Made by a program: the position numbers and the translations under genes. The notes beneath the pieces were generated by a model that ran no database searches, was not told the origin of the DNA, and saw only the letters and a list, made by a program, of their open reading frames with translations. A stretch of DNA of 64,000 nucleotides from QHCA01 sp003244095 (GTDB lineage Bacteria; Actinomycetota; Actinomycetes; Mycobacteriales; QHCA01). Shown piece by piece: positions 52,198-60,493 of this stretch. The stretch spans positions 1 through 64,000 of the forward strand of contig JBBQNN010000011.1 of NCBI GenBank assembly GCA_038329965.1, given 5' to 3'. Numbering within the stretch: position 1 is the first letter of the stretch; the number at the start of each line of letters is the position of its first letter.

Positions 52198-53667
52198 GTG
52201 GTGTTGGTCAACAAGCCGGCCCGACCCGTTGCACCGCGGCCTGAGCGCACGGGGCCGACGGTCGGGCCGGACCTGCCGACCGCCCAGCCCGGAGAGTTCG
52301 TCCCGTGGCTGCTGGTCGGTGCCTTCGCGTTCGTCCGCGGGCTGGTGCCGCTGGGTGATCCGGACGTCTGGTGGCATCTGCGTACCGGTGAGTGGATCGT
52401 CGACCATCGTGCGCTCCCGCACAGCGACCCGTGGTCCTTCGCCTCGGGCAGGCAGTGGATACCGCACGAGTGGCTGTCGCAGCTCGCGATGTACACGGCC
52501 TACGCCCTCGGCGGTTACCACGGGGTCATGGCGCTGCATGCCCTGCTGCTCGCGGTGATCGCCGCCACCGTCGTACGCCAGGCCCGGCGGCGATCGGGCT
52601 GGCTGGTCACCACCTGCGTGACGATCGGGTGCCTGATCGGGGTGTCGCCGGGCGCCAACGAGCGACCGCAGTTGGCCTCCTTTGCGCTGCTCGCCTACTT
52701 CGGACCTCGCCTGCTGCGCGCGATCGACGACGGCAAGCCGCCCTGGATCTTCGTCCCGCTGATCTTCGTCTGGGCGAACCTCCACGGGCTCTGGGCGGCG
52801 GCGATCGTGCTGTACGGCGCTGTCGTACTGGCCCGTGCCGTGCAGCTCGGCCGGCGTTGGCGGGTCGCGGTGCCCTTCGTCGTGGTGGGCGCGGGGATGG
52901 TCGTGGCGGCCGCGGTGACGCCGAGCGGCCCGCGGCTGCTGTTGACGCCGCTGACGGTGCGCAGCTATGCGAGGTTCTCCTCGGAGTGGGTGGCGCCGTC
53001 GATCTTCCGGGTGTGGACCTTGGCCTGCCTTGCCCTGCTCGCGGTCGTGGTCTGCGGCTGGGCCCGTTCGGGTCGGCGAGTGCCGGTGACCGAGCTGGCC
53101 TACGTCGTGACGGCCTGCCTGATCGGGTTCGGCTACAACCGGACCCTTCCCGTGGCAGCCGTCCTGCTCGCGCCGCTGGCCGCGTCCGCCCTGGCCGGCC
53201 TGACCCGGTCGCCGGCCACCGCGCACCCGTGGCCCGCGCCGCTGAAGGCGATCGCCGGGGTCGTCGCCGTGGGTGCGGTGCTGGCCACGGCGGCGTACCT
53301 GCCCTCGGCGCGCGGCATCGAGTCGATCGCGGCATCCCCGGCGGCCAGCCGGCGGCTCGATGCCCTGCCCGGCCACGCCCGGGTGCTCAACGAGTACGAG
53401 TTCGGCGGCTGGCTGCTCTGGAATGCCCGCGACGTGAGCCCCGGCGTCGACGGCCGTACGGAGATCTACCGGGCGGCCTACATCCAGCGGTACTACGACA
53501 CGCTGGCCCTGCGCGGCAACTGGCGCGGTTTCGTCGGCGACGAGCAGTTCGGCGCCGCATGGCTTTACCGGCAGACACCGCTGGCCGGTGGCCTCGTCGA
53601 CGAACTGCACTGGAAGTCCGTCTGGTCGGACCAGCGGACGGTCATCCTCGTCCCACCCGACCACTGA
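52198..53667 (+). CDS. GT-C-like polytopic membrane protein of unknown function
   Basis: 489 aa, about 10-11 membrane helices. It has the acidic first-loop motif GDPDVWWHLRTGEW of a widespread uncharacterised family of glycosyltransferase-C-like proteins, followed by WIPHEWLSQ. A small soluble C-terminal domain has VDGRTEIYRAAYIQRYYD. No activity has been shown for this family as far as I know. It begins 15 nt after pilin 2, so pilin glycosylation is a tempting but untested idea. The start is one of two adjacent GTGs. Confidence 0.75.
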   Translation: MVLVNKPARPVAPRPERTGPTVGPDLPTAQPGEFVPWLLVGAFAFVRGLVPLGDPDVWWHLRTGEWIVDHRALPHSDPWSFASGRQWIPHEWLSQLAMYTAYALGGYHGVMALHALLLAVIAATVVRQARRRSGWLVTTCVTIGCLIGVSPGANERPQLASFALLAYFGPRLLRAIDDGKPPWIFVPLIFVWANLHGLWAAAIVLYGAVVLARAVQLGRRWRVAVPFVVVGAGMVVAAAVTPSGPRLLLTPLTVRSYARFSSEWVAPSIFRVWTLACLALLAVVVCGWARSGRRVPVTELAYVVTACLIGFGYNRTLPVAAVLLAPLAASALAGLTRSPATAHPWPAPLKAIAGVVAVGAVLATAAYLPSARGIESIAASPAASRRLDALPGHARVLNEYEFGGWLLWNARDVSPGVDGRTEIYRAAYIQRYYDTLALRGNWRGFVGDEQFGAAWLYRQTPLAGGLVDELHWKSVWSDQRTVILVPPDH

Positions 53668-53690
53668 CCTCAGTGAAAACTTCATCCCGA

Positions 53691-53736
53691 GCTGCGGAAA
53701 CTTTCCCTGGCTATCGGCAGCAAGAGTTTCCGCAGC
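53691..53736. terminator. Bidirectional terminator between the GT-C-like gene and pimB
   Basis: A 12-bp perfect inverted repeat (GCTGCGGAAACT at 53691-53702 and AGTTTCCGCAGC at 53725-53736) surrounds a 22-nt loop between two convergent genes. It has no long T-run on either strand, but its symmetry and position fit a shared terminator. Confidence 0.7.
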
Positions 53737-53758
53737 CCGAGGCATTCCGGCCCGGCGC

Positions 53759-54880
53759 TCAGGTCTGGAGCAGGCCGGCCAGGCGCTCGGCGACCATGTC
53801 CCAGCGCCAGTCGCGCTCCACCCAGGCGCGGCCCTTGTCGCCCATCGCCCGGGCCAGCGCCGGGTCGGCCAGGAGTGTCGACACCCGATCCGCCACCGCG
53901 TCGACCGACCGGCCGTCCACGACGAATCCCGTCTCCCCCTCGAGCACGGCATCCGGCGCGCCACCGGAGTCACCGGCCACTACTGGCAGGCCGGTCGCGG
54001 AGGCCTCCAGGTAGACCATTCCGAGACCTTCGACGTCGAGGCCACGGCGGCGGGTGCGGCAGGGCATCGCGAACACGTCGCCGGCGGCGAAGTACGACGG
54101 CAACTCGGGCCAGGCCGCCGGGCCGGTGAACACCACGTCGTCGCCGACACCGGATGCGGCCGCCAGCCGCTGCAACCGGGACCGGTCCGGGCCGCCGCCC
54201 ACCAGCAGCAGGGCCGCACCCGGCACGGCGGACCGGATCGCCGGCAACGACCTGATCAGGATGTCCTGGCCCTTGCGGGCGACGAGGCGCGAGACGCACA
54301 CGACGACCGGCCGGCCGGCCAGGCCCAGGCGTGCACGGACGGCGGACCCGTCCACAGACGGGGAGAACGTCGACGTGTCGACGCCGGGCGCCAGCCGCTC
54401 CAATCGCACCGCGGGGCCCATGGCCATCGCCAGCCGGGATCGGGTGTACGCCCCCAGGTACGTGACCACGTCGACCGACGTACCGATCCGCCGCAGCAGG
54501 GCACGCGCTCCCGGCAGCGCCGCCCAGCCCACCTCATGACCGTGAGTCAGGGCGACCTGGCGGTCCACCCCGCCGGCCCGCAGGAACGGCGCCAGCAGGC
54601 CCAGTGGTGCAGCGGCGCCGAACAGTGCCGCGTCGCAGCCCTCCGTACGGGCCAGAGCGGAGACGACCCGCGCTACGGCCGGCGTCGGGAGCAGCATCGA
54701 CCCGGGATGCCGGACGATCGGGAAGGCCTGGGCGGCGTCGAAGGCTGCCGCCCCTTCCGACGACGAGGTGTAGACCAGCACGGAGTCGGCAGGCTGTCGC
54801 GAAACGAGCGAGTGCACGAACGCCTGGATCCCTCCCGCCCGGGGCGGGAAGTCGTTGGTGACCACCAGGGTGCGCGTCAC
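53759..54880 (-). CDS. pimB: GDP-mannose-dependent alpha-1,6-mannosyltransferase (PimB')
   Basis: 373 aa GT4 glycosyltransferase adding the second mannose to phosphatidylinositol monomannoside at the inner membrane. N-terminal DFPPRAGGIQAFV, the LAPGVDTSTFSP segment, CVSRLVARKGQDILIRSLP, and the nucleotide-sugar region EGLGMVYLEASATGLPVVAGDSGGAPD with the catalytic EX7E. GTG 54880 overlaps the protease stop (GTGA). Rv2188c has the same place. PimB' and the MptA-like enzyme together indicate PIM and lipomannan synthesis. Confidence 0.9.
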   Translation of the reverse strand: MTRTLVVTNDFPPRAGGIQAFVHSLVSRQPADSVLVYTSSSEGAAAFDAAQAFPIVRHPGSMLLPTPAVARVVSALARTEGCDAALFGAAAPLGLLAPFLRAGGVDRQVALTHGHEVGWAALPGARALLRRIGTSVDVVTYLGAYTRSRLAMAMGPAVRLERLAPGVDTSTFSPSVDGSAVRARLGLAGRPVVVCVSRLVARKGQDILIRSLPAIRSAVPGAALLLVGGGPDRSRLQRLAAASGVGDDVVFTGPAAWPELPSYFAAGDVFAMPCRTRRRGLDVEGLGMVYLEASATGLPVVAGDSGGAPDAVLEGETGFVVDGRSVDAVADRVSTLLADPALARAMGDKGRAWVERDWRWDMVAERLAGLLQT

Positions 54881-56142
54881 CGGTCGTGCAGCTTCGCCCA
54901 GTTACGCGCCAGGGCGATCCGCTGCGGGCTGGTCGGGTGGGTGAAGAACAGCCCGTAGACGAGCGGGTTGGGCTGCAGGTCGGAGAGGTTGGTGACCGCC
55001 AGCCGCTTCTCGCTCTCGATGAAGGTCGGCGAGTCGTGGGTCAGGTCCAGCGAGTGCACGTCGGCGCGCGCCTCGATCCGCCGCGACACCAGCGTTTGCA
55101 ACGGCATGCTCAGCAGCCCGCCGATCGCGACGAGCGCCAGCAGCAGCGCGACGGAACGGCCGTCGCCAAGCTGGGCCACCCCGGCCCGGCGCAGCAGCCA
55201 GGGACTGCTGAACAGCAGGTACGCCAGACAACAGGCCGCCGCTGCTCCCAGCGCCCCGATCAGGGTGCCGTGCAGGACGTCGTTGCGCTTCGCGTGCCCC
55301 AACTCGTGCGCCACGACCAGCCGGACCTCCGCCGGCGGCGCGCCGTTGACCAGGGTGTCGTAGAGCACGATCCGCCGGGTCGAGCCGAAGCCGGAGACAT
55401 AGGCGTTCAGCGACGTGGTCCGCCGGGACGCGTCGGCCACCAGGACGTCGCGGACCGGCTCGTGGTCGGCCCGGGCAAGCTGCAGCAGGGAGGTACGCAA
55501 CTCGCCGGCCGGCAGCGGGGTGAACTTGTTGAACACCGGCTCGACCACCACCGGATAGAGGAACGACAGGGCGACGACCAGCACTGCCGACCCGACGGCG
55601 GTCCAGGCCCACCAAGTACGCGGCGCCGCGCGCACGACGGCAAGGAACGCGACCAGCACCACGGTCGTGATACCGGCGCCCAACGCGAGTCCCTTGAGCA
55701 GGTCGACCGTCCAGCCCCCCCAGTCCTGAGTGGACAGCCCATACCTGCGCAGCACGCTCTCGCCGTAGACCGAGAGCGGCAGCGTGACGAGCTGGCCGAT
55801 AACAGCGAGGGCCAGCGAGCCGAGCACCAACTGCCATCCCCAGCCGCCACCGAGCGGTCGGGCGAGCGCGCCGACAAGCCGCGCCCCGAGCGGGGTCAGG
55901 CCGAGCAGGACCGCCACGAACAGGCTGATCGCGACGCTGGCGTAGGAGGCCGGCCGGAGCGCCCGGTGAAAGGCCTGCTCGCGGTGCACCTGCTCGGGAG
56001 TGAAGTCCCGCGAGACCGATACCGGCGCCGGCCCGCCCGGTGGCGGGTCGAGGGTGCGCCACGGCGTGGTGACCGCGATCGCGACCACCAGACCCACGCC
56101 CAGGCACGCCAGGGCCACCGCAGCCGCAAGCCGCGGGCTCAC
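54877..56142 (-). CDS. M48 family membrane metallopeptidase
   Basis: 421 aa. About six helices with a cytoplasmic/membrane catalytic region carrying the zinc motif VVAHELGHAKRND (HEXXH) and a downstream EARADVHSLDLT (third ligand Glu). It resembles Ste24/HtpX-like proteases for prenylated or misfolded membrane proteins. GTG 56142 overlaps the upstream gene's stop, so it is coupled to the gluzincin-like gene before and PimB' after. The substrate is unknown. Confidence 0.88.
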   Translation of the reverse strand: MSPRLAAAVALACLGVGLVVAIAVTTPWRTLDPPPGGPAPVSVSRDFTPEQVHREQAFHRALRPASYASVAISLFVAVLLGLTPLGARLVGALARPLGGGWGWQLVLGSLALAVIGQLVTLPLSVYGESVLRRYGLSTQDWGGWTVDLLKGLALGAGITTVVLVAFLAVVRAAPRTWWAWTAVGSAVLVVALSFLYPVVVEPVFNKFTPLPAGELRTSLLQLARADHEPVRDVLVADASRRTTSLNAYVSGFGSTRRIVLYDTLVNGAPPAEVRLVVAHELGHAKRNDVLHGTLIGALGAAAACCLAYLLFSSPWLLRRAGVAQLGDGRSVALLLALVAIGGLLSMPLQTLVSRRIEARADVHSLDLTHDSPTFIESEKRLAVTNLSDLQPNPLVYGLFFTHPTSPQRIALARNWAKLHDR

Positions 56143-57515
56143 ACCAGCTGTCCCGACAGGTAGGCACGCCACCGAACGGTGAACTGCGCCAGACTCAGGT
56201 GGAGTTGCGTACGCAACGCCCCCTCGACGCCGGTGCCGGACGCATCGGGACTGCCGCCGACCGTCCGGTAGAACCGCACGAGCCCGGCCTGCCCGACCGA
56301 GGCCGCGATGAGGCGGCAGGCCAGCCAGGACATCTCGTAGACCTGCGCGAGCCCGGTATTGGCCCCGCTGAAGTCGGCGTCGGCGGGCAGCGACTTGGGC
56401 GCGCGGCCGGCCCTGATGTCGACGGCCAGCTCCCGCCCCGCCGACGCTACGGACACACCCGAGCCGAGATACCCGACGTAGTCGGCGAATCCCTCGGCCA
56501 GCCAGGTGGGGGTGGTGCCGGTCGTGGCCGCCCGGGCCGCGACGTGGGTGATCTCGTGCCGCAGGACCACCTGCCGGCCCAGCGAGCCCAGCTTGGCGAA
56601 GTTGGGTGGGTTGACGATGATCCGGTCCCCGGCCGGCACGCCCGAGCCGCCGGCGAGTTCTGTCGTGGCGACAGCGGCGATCTGAGAAAGGTCGTTCCCC
56701 TCCTGGATGATCTGGCTGAGCTCGGCCTGGGTGTCCGGGACCAGGATGACCACCCGGCCCTCCCAGTCGCTGCCCCAGACGGCACTCACCCTGGGGATCG
56801 CCGCGGACGCCACTTGGGTGATCGTGTGCAGGGCGTCGCGCGAGCCGGGATGGCCGAGCACCAGCGTCGTCGCGGTACGCGAGACAACGACCGGACCGAA
56901 GTCCCACAACCCCCGCGCCGTCCGGGAGCCGGTGTCGTCGAAGTCGTCGTCGGCGCCGATGTACCACCTGCCCGCCCGCTGGACGAAGGTGAAGTACTGC
57001 CGTTGTGAGGTGTCGCGGCGGTCGAACTCGGCCAGCCGGTAGCTCACACTCACCTGCGGTGCCCACACCGGCGCGTGGTAACGGGTCAGCCGGCTCCCGG
57101 CCTGCGACATCTCCCGGTCGGGGTCGACGTCGTAGGACCAGGCACCCAGCGGGACGCCGCTCAGGTTGTCGAACAGCTTCGCCTGCCGGGTACGGAAGGC
57201 CGGGCTGCCGGCATCGATGCCGGCCAGGAAACCGGCCCGGTCACGGTGCAGCAGAGCGGCACTGCGCTGCCCGAGCAGCCCCCGGACGGCGCCGGCCCAG
57301 CGGGCGCGCTCGGCTGCCGAGATGTGCGGGACGTCGCCGACGATCCGCGGCGCGGGGCGGCCCCGTGTCGTGGCCGGCGCCGGCGCTGGACCGCGCTCGT
57401 CGGCAGCAAGGTAGGCAGTACCCACCACACCTGCGGTGAACTGCACGACGATCGCCAAGGCCAGGGCCGAGACCGCCCAGCGGGCAGGCTGCCGTGCTCG
57501 CTGCTCCGCCGTCAC
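56139..57515 (-). CDS. Membrane-anchored gluzincin-like metallopeptidase
   Basis: 458 aa. A signal anchor (WAVSALALAIVVQFTAGVVGTAYL) leads to an extracellular part; the zinc motif is LRHEITHVAARA (HEXXH) with the third-ligand Glu in LAEGFADYVG. It is of the peptidase MA-like type seen in this actinobacterial neighbourhood. GTG 57515 has TAGCAT (rc of 57522-57527) exactly 6 nt upstream and no SD. It is the first gene of a unit with the M48 protease and PimB'. Confidence 0.82.
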   Translation of the reverse strand: MTAEQRARQPARWAVSALALAIVVQFTAGVVGTAYLAADERGPAPAPATTRGRPAPRIVGDVPHISAAERARWAGAVRGLLGQRSAALLHRDRAGFLAGIDAGSPAFRTRQAKLFDNLSGVPLGAWSYDVDPDREMSQAGSRLTRYHAPVWAPQVSVSYRLAEFDRRDTSQRQYFTFVQRAGRWYIGADDDFDDTGSRTARGLWDFGPVVVSRTATTLVLGHPGSRDALHTITQVASAAIPRVSAVWGSDWEGRVVILVPDTQAELSQIIQEGNDLSQIAAVATTELAGGSGVPAGDRIIVNPPNFAKLGSLGRQVVLRHEITHVAARAATTGTTPTWLAEGFADYVGYLGSGVSVASAGRELAVDIRAGRAPKSLPADADFSGANTGLAQVYEMSWLACRLIAASVGQAGLVRFYRTVGGSPDASGTGVEGALRTQLHLSLAQFTVRWRAYLSGQLV

Positions 57516-57555
57516 GCCGCCATGCTACGGACCCGCCAGGTCAGGGCCCGCTCGG

Positions 57556-58527
57556 CTACGGCCGGACGGCTCCCACGTAGCCGGACTGGATGGGCGAGAT
57601 CTGGACGTTCTCGCCGAAGTTCGGCGCGTGGATCATCCGGCCGTTGCCGACGTACATGGCGACGTGGTGGATCGGACTATAGAAGAAGAGCAGGTCACCG
57701 GGCTGCAGCGCCGACCGGGCCACGTGCGGGCCGCTGCTGAACTGCATGCGGCTCGAGTGCGGCAGCGACACGCCGGCCGACGCCCAGGCGTACATAGTCA
57801 GGCCGGAGCAGTCGAAGCTGCCAGGGCCCGCGGCGCCCCACTGGTAGGGCTTGCCGAGCTGCGCGTAGGCGGTCTGCAGCGCCTTTAGCGCGTTGCCCGA
57901 GGCGGGACCGGTATAGGTGCCGCCGACGGCACTGCGGGTGGACCGACTCGCCCGCGGGAGGAGATTCTGCACCGTGGCCAGGTCCTTCGTGATCTGCGCC
58001 TTGCGCGCCTTGAGCGTGGCGACGTTCGTGGCCTGCGTCGCCAACTCGTCGCTGATGTGCGCCTGACTCTGCGCGAGCTGCCGCCGGGCAGTGCTTAGCT
58101 CGTTGAGCTGATTGCGCTGCGATCGGCTCAGGTTGTCGAGCATCGACATCTGGTCGAGGAAGCCCTGCGGAGATCCGGTCCTCAGCAACGACGACATGAC
58201 GTCGACGCCCGCACCGCGATAGACCGAGGCGGCGAACTTGGAGACCTGCGCCGAGTAGGCGTCGACCTTCTTGGACTCCTGCAGCGCCTCGGCGCGCAGA
58301 TCCTTTTCGTGCGCCTTGCTGCGCGCGAGCAACACGCTGGCCGTGTTGAAGTCTTCGGTCGCCTTCTCCAGCATGGTCTGCAGCTCGGCGGTGGAGTGCC
58401 GGACCTGGGTCGTCGTCTGCGTCGGGGCCGCGTTGCTCGTGGCGGGCATCAGGACGAGGGCCAGAAGGCCGGCTGCGACAAGTGCGAAAAGGCGGTGCGG
58501 ACGAACGGCGGTGAGCCTGCATGCCAC
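57556..58527 (-). CDS. NlpC/P60 peptidoglycan hydrolase with coiled-coil region
   Basis: 323 aa. A signal peptide (LFALVAAGLLALVLMPATSNA) is followed by a coiled-coil domain (about 45-185) and a C40 endopeptidase domain. The catalytic Cys is in FDCSGLTMYAWASAGVSLPHSS and the His in HHVAMYVGNGRMIHAP. It hydrolyses D-Glu-mDAP-type bonds in the wall. The GTG 58527 start is the only in-frame one giving a complete signal peptide. A c-di-AMP riboswitch precedes it. Rv2190c is the positional match in M. tuberculosis. Confidence 0.92.
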   Translation of the reverse strand: MACRLTAVRPHRLFALVAAGLLALVLMPATSNAAPTQTTTQVRHSTAELQTMLEKATEDFNTASVLLARSKAHEKDLRAEALQESKKVDAYSAQVSKFAASVYRGAGVDVMSSLLRTGSPQGFLDQMSMLDNLSRSQRNQLNELSTARRQLAQSQAHISDELATQATNVATLKARKAQITKDLATVQNLLPRASRSTRSAVGGTYTGPASGNALKALQTAYAQLGKPYQWGAAGPGSFDCSGLTMYAWASAGVSLPHSSRMQFSSGPHVARSALQPGDLLFFYSPIHHVAMYVGNGRMIHAPNFGENVQISPIQSGYVGAVRP

Positions 58528-58550
58528 GGAGGTGGGGCTCCTCTTCCTCG

Positions 58551-58686
58551 TCTGCCTACCGAGTTAGCTGACGGGTTCGGGCCGGAAGAAGCCCTACACT
58601 CCCCGACGTGCGGGAGCGATTCACCCCAGATGTGCTCGGGTTCCCGGCTCAGTCGTCTGGCTGACCACACGAACTGATTCGGCAGA
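58551..58686 (-). ncRNA. ydaO-type cyclic di-AMP riboswitch
   Basis: On the minus strand upstream of the NlpC/P60 gene, the conserved elements of the ydaO-yuaA class appear in order: closing helix P1 TCTGCC (rc of 58681-58686) pairs with GGCAGA (rc of 58551-58556); GAGCCGGGAACC; GGGGTGAATC (rc of 58618-58627); and GAACCCGTCAGCTAAC (rc of 58563-58578). The element ends about 23 nt before GTG 58527, so it may act by termination or by hiding the start. In actinobacteria this class controls cell-wall hydrolases and turns them off when c-di-AMP is high. Confidence 0.9.
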
Positions 58687-58872
58687 GCCGCCCGGCCTCG
58701 TCCAGGTTGAACGAGTACGCACCGTGACAGCCGAACGGAACTTTATGGAGCCGCGGCCCGCGCCGCAAGCCCGCTGGCCCGCCATTGTGGAAGGAATTGA
58801 GAGTTTATGGTTACTTTGGCCTCACGAACCCCCGCATCTCACTCTGTGCTACGCAATGTAACCAACGGCTGT
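58687..58872. other. AT-richer upstream segment of the NlpC/P60 gene
   Basis: 186 bases without a supported gene. The -10 of the riboswitch transcript should lie here; TAAAGT (rc of 58740-58745) is a candidate. GGTTAC (58809-58814) and GTAACC (58858-58863) form an inverted repeat around AT-richer sequence that differs from the rest of the window and may hold regulator sites. Confidence 0.4.
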
Positions 58873-59079
58873 CTATCCCGCCTGCCGCTCGCCGGTCGGT
58901 GGACACCGGGGAACCAGCCGCAACCGAGGGATCAACCCGCCTTCGGCGAGCGCATCGAGCGCCTGACGCTCGGCGGCGTCGAGCTCCACCCCCTCTGGGG
59001 GGGCACCGAGCAGCACGGTCACGACACAGTCGCCGCAGGCCAGGCCACGCAGCTGGCAGGCGTCGCAGTCGATGAGCAT
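58873..59079 (-). CDS. Small conserved actinobacterial protein (DCDACQ...CGDCVV)
   Basis: 68 aa. It starts MLIDCDACQLRGLACGDCVVTVLLG with four cysteines in CxxC-like pairs, then a short helical domain (ELDAAERQALDALAEGGLIPRLRLV). I recognise it as a conserved actinobacterial protein encoded beside NlpC/P60 genes; it has no assigned function, though the cysteine pairs suggest metal binding. GGAGA lies about 5 nt before the ATG. Too small to judge further. Confidence 0.75.
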   Translation of the reverse strand: MLIDCDACQLRGLACGDCVVTVLLGAPPEGVELDAAERQALDALAEGGLIPRLRLVPRCPPTGERQAG

Positions 59080-59218
59080 CTCGTCTCCTCACGATCGGTG
59101 ACATGCACCGGCGGGGAAGTGCCGGCGCCATGTCCAGACCGACGTTAGGAGAGGGGTACGACACTGCTCCTGCCGTACTGGCCGGCAGCGGCCGGTCACC
59201 GGGTGCCGACCGCATGCC

Positions 59219-60493
59219 TCAAGCGTGCTCAAGATGGGCCAGGAGCGCCGCTGAGGCGACGGGATGGGCCCCGGCCCCGCGGGCGGCATCGGCGACCTCG
59301 CCGTCGGTGGAGACCACGACCACCGGACGGCCGAGTGGCTCGGCGCCGACCAGCAAGCCGATCAGATCATCGGCGGTCTGGCCGATGTCGCTGAACCGCA
59401 CCCGCACGCCCCGCGGCGACGCGGGCGCCACCGGCAGGCGTTCGGCGCCGTCGAAGACCACGGTCACCTCCGCACCGGTCTGGGCCGCGACGGCACCGAG
59501 CCGCGAGACCAGGCGCTGACGCTGCGCCTCGAGCGGCAGGTCGCCGTACCCGGTCTTCGTCACGTTGTAGCCGTCGATGATGAGGTGCGCGCGCGGCATG
59601 GCCAGCAGCTGCTCGAGCGGGAAGGACGGGCCGGGCGCCGCGGTCGGCGTACCCGCCGAGGCGAGCACGGAGTCGGCCGGCCGCTCGTCGGTAGGCGTGA
59701 GCGCGAGCTCACGGCGCAGCCCCTGCGCAGCGTTGACGAGGGTGTCCAGGAGCAACCAGAGCCGCATGTCCTCACCGGTCCGGCCCTCCCGGCTGCCCCG
59801 CCGGGCCGACTCGACCACCGCCTCCGCCGCGCCCAGCTGGACCCGGAGGCGCCGGAGGTCGGCCTCCAGCCGTGACTGGGTCGCTGCCCATCGCTGGCGC
59901 TCGGCAGCCAGTCCCGCGATAGCCTGTTCGGACTCGGCCGCCGCCTGCTGCGACTTCTTGCCCAGCTCCCGGAGATCCCGGCGCAGGGCGTCGGCAGCGG
60001 CGGCGGCCTGCGCCGAGTCGGCCCGGAAACGGCGTGCCTGCTCGCGGACCTCGGCGCGCGAGGCGGCGAGCTGCTCGGTGAGCAGGCGGACCTGCTGGCC
60101 GGCGGAATCGTCGGCCACCCGCCGGGCCCGGATGTCGGCGACCGCCTGCGCCTGCTCGATCAGTGCGACCCAGCCCTGCGGGCGCAGCAGGTACGCCAGC
60201 GCCGCCGCCTGCGCCGGGTCCGCGGCCGGCGGCACCGCACCCGCGCCGACGGCGGCGGCCAGCGGGTCGCTCGCGACCGTGCCCGCCACCCGGTGCCGGA
60301 ACTCCGGGTCGTCCTCCAGGGCGGTGGCCAGTGCACCGGCCGCGGCACGGGCCCGGCGGCTGGGCGTGAAGCGGGCAAAAGGGCGCAGTGCCCGCGGCAG
60401 CTCATCCTCGGGGAGGGTGCCGAGGGCCGCCGCGGCAAAGGTGAGCACCCGGGCCCGCACGTCGTCGGTGAGCGGCGGCGGGGTCTCGCTCAC
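59219..60493 (-). CDS. NYN-domain (PIN-like RNase) protein with coiled coil
   Basis: 424 aa. The N-terminal helical region (1-130) is followed by a long coiled coil (about 130-245) and a C-terminal NYN domain beginning AHLIIDGYNVTKTGYGD, with VVFDGAERLP, DIGQTADDLIGLL and VVSTDGEVADAARG, which supplies the four acidic residues of the active site. NYN proteins cleave RNA. The GTG start overlaps the CoA-transferase stop by 4 nt (GTGA). The start is well supported; the role is inferred from the domain only. Confidence 0.85.
   Translation of the reverse strand: MSETPPPLTDDVRARVLTFAAAALGTLPEDELPRALRPFARFTPSRRARAAAGALATALEDDPEFRHRVAGTVASDPLAAAVGAGAVPPAADPAQAAALAYLLRPQGWVALIEQAQAVADIRARRVADDSAGQQVRLLTEQLAASRAEVREQARRFRADSAQAAAAADALRRDLRELGKKSQQAAAESEQAIAGLAAERQRWAATQSRLEADLRRLRVQLGAAEAVVESARRGSREGRTGEDMRLWLLLDTLVNAAQGLRRELALTPTDERPADSVLASAGTPTAAPGPSFPLEQLLAMPRAHLIIDGYNVTKTGYGDLPLEAQRQRLVSRLGAVAAQTGAEVTVVFDGAERLPVAPASPRGVRVRFSDIGQTADDLIGLLVGAEPLGRPVVVVSTDGEVADAARGAGAHPVASAALLAHLEHA

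Noticed and set aside
51538..53973. 811-codon minus-strand frame over the pilin and GT-C-like genes
   Set aside because: Composition rich in Arg/Gly/Pro; the plus strand carries clear Flp pilins and a membrane protein.
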